DNA of 5,235 nt, from contig SXUH01000334.1 in assembly GCA_005791855.1 (NCBI GenBank), positions 1 to 5,235 of the forward strand, read 5' to 3'. Numbering within the stretch: position 1 is the stretch's first letter; every line of letters begins with the position of its first letter. Below the pieces are notes generated by a model. The model saw only the letters and a program-made list of their open reading frames with translations, ran no database searches and was not told where the DNA came from. This document shows positions 5,233 through 5,235 of this stretch, one piece after another. The stretch comes from Bdellovibrionales bacterium (GTDB lineage: Bacteria > Bdellovibrionota > Bacteriovoracia > Bacteriovoracales > Bacteriovoracaceae). A program made the translations under genes and the position numbers.

Positions 5233-5235
5233 ATC

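Overview
The window reads as ordinary chromosome from a moderately GC-rich, Gram-negative, aerobically respiring bacterium. The respiratory genes (a lipoprotein dihaem cytochrome c, a Sco-type copper chaperone and a prokaryotic-type oxidase subunit IV) suggest a haem-copper oxidase of the kind common in Bdellovibrionota, Myxococcota and relatives. A member of the Bdellovibrio/Oligoflexia group is my best guess, but that is inferred from gene content and style and was not tested by a search.

Layout. Bases 1-1556 (+) carry the end of a riboflavin operon: a 5'-truncated ribBA (3,4-dihydroxy-2-butanone-4-phosphate synthase fused to GTP cyclohydrolase II) followed 9 bases later by ribH (lumazine synthase). 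RibBA makes both precursors of lumazine synthesis and RibH uses one of them directly, so the pair forms a coherent pathway module. Bases 1557-1738 hold a near-perfect dyad symmetry, a convincing sigma70-type promoter and an approximately 85-base leader with a strong Shine-Dalgarno. These serve rpsD (ribosomal protein S4, 1739-2371, +), which stands alone and is closed by a strong intrinsic terminator. An AT-rich gap (about 27% GC, 2406-2523) then precedes an unrecognised small secreted protein with five cysteines (2524-3063, +).

At about 3065 the coding strand switches and the genes converge, with only 3 bases between the two stop codons. From the right-hand edge leftwards on the minus strand runs a tightly packed operon: dihaem cytochrome c lipoprotein (5232-4330), Sco (4330-3662, 1-base overlap), cytochrome oxidase subunit IV with a histidine-rich N-terminus (3658-3332) and a 79-residue protein resembling an isolated histidine-kinase dimerisation/H-box hairpin (3306-3067). 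The first three fit electron delivery to, copper loading of and structural support of an aa3/caa3-type oxidase; the catalytic subunits I-III are not in the window and presumably lie upstream, to the right. The operon's promoter is also outside.

No mobile elements, CRISPR arrays, tRNA or rRNA genes were seen. Most of the window is housekeeping. The items most worth a second look are the stand-alone H-box protein in the oxidase operon, the palindrome next to the rpsD promoter, and the monocistronic placement of rpsD.
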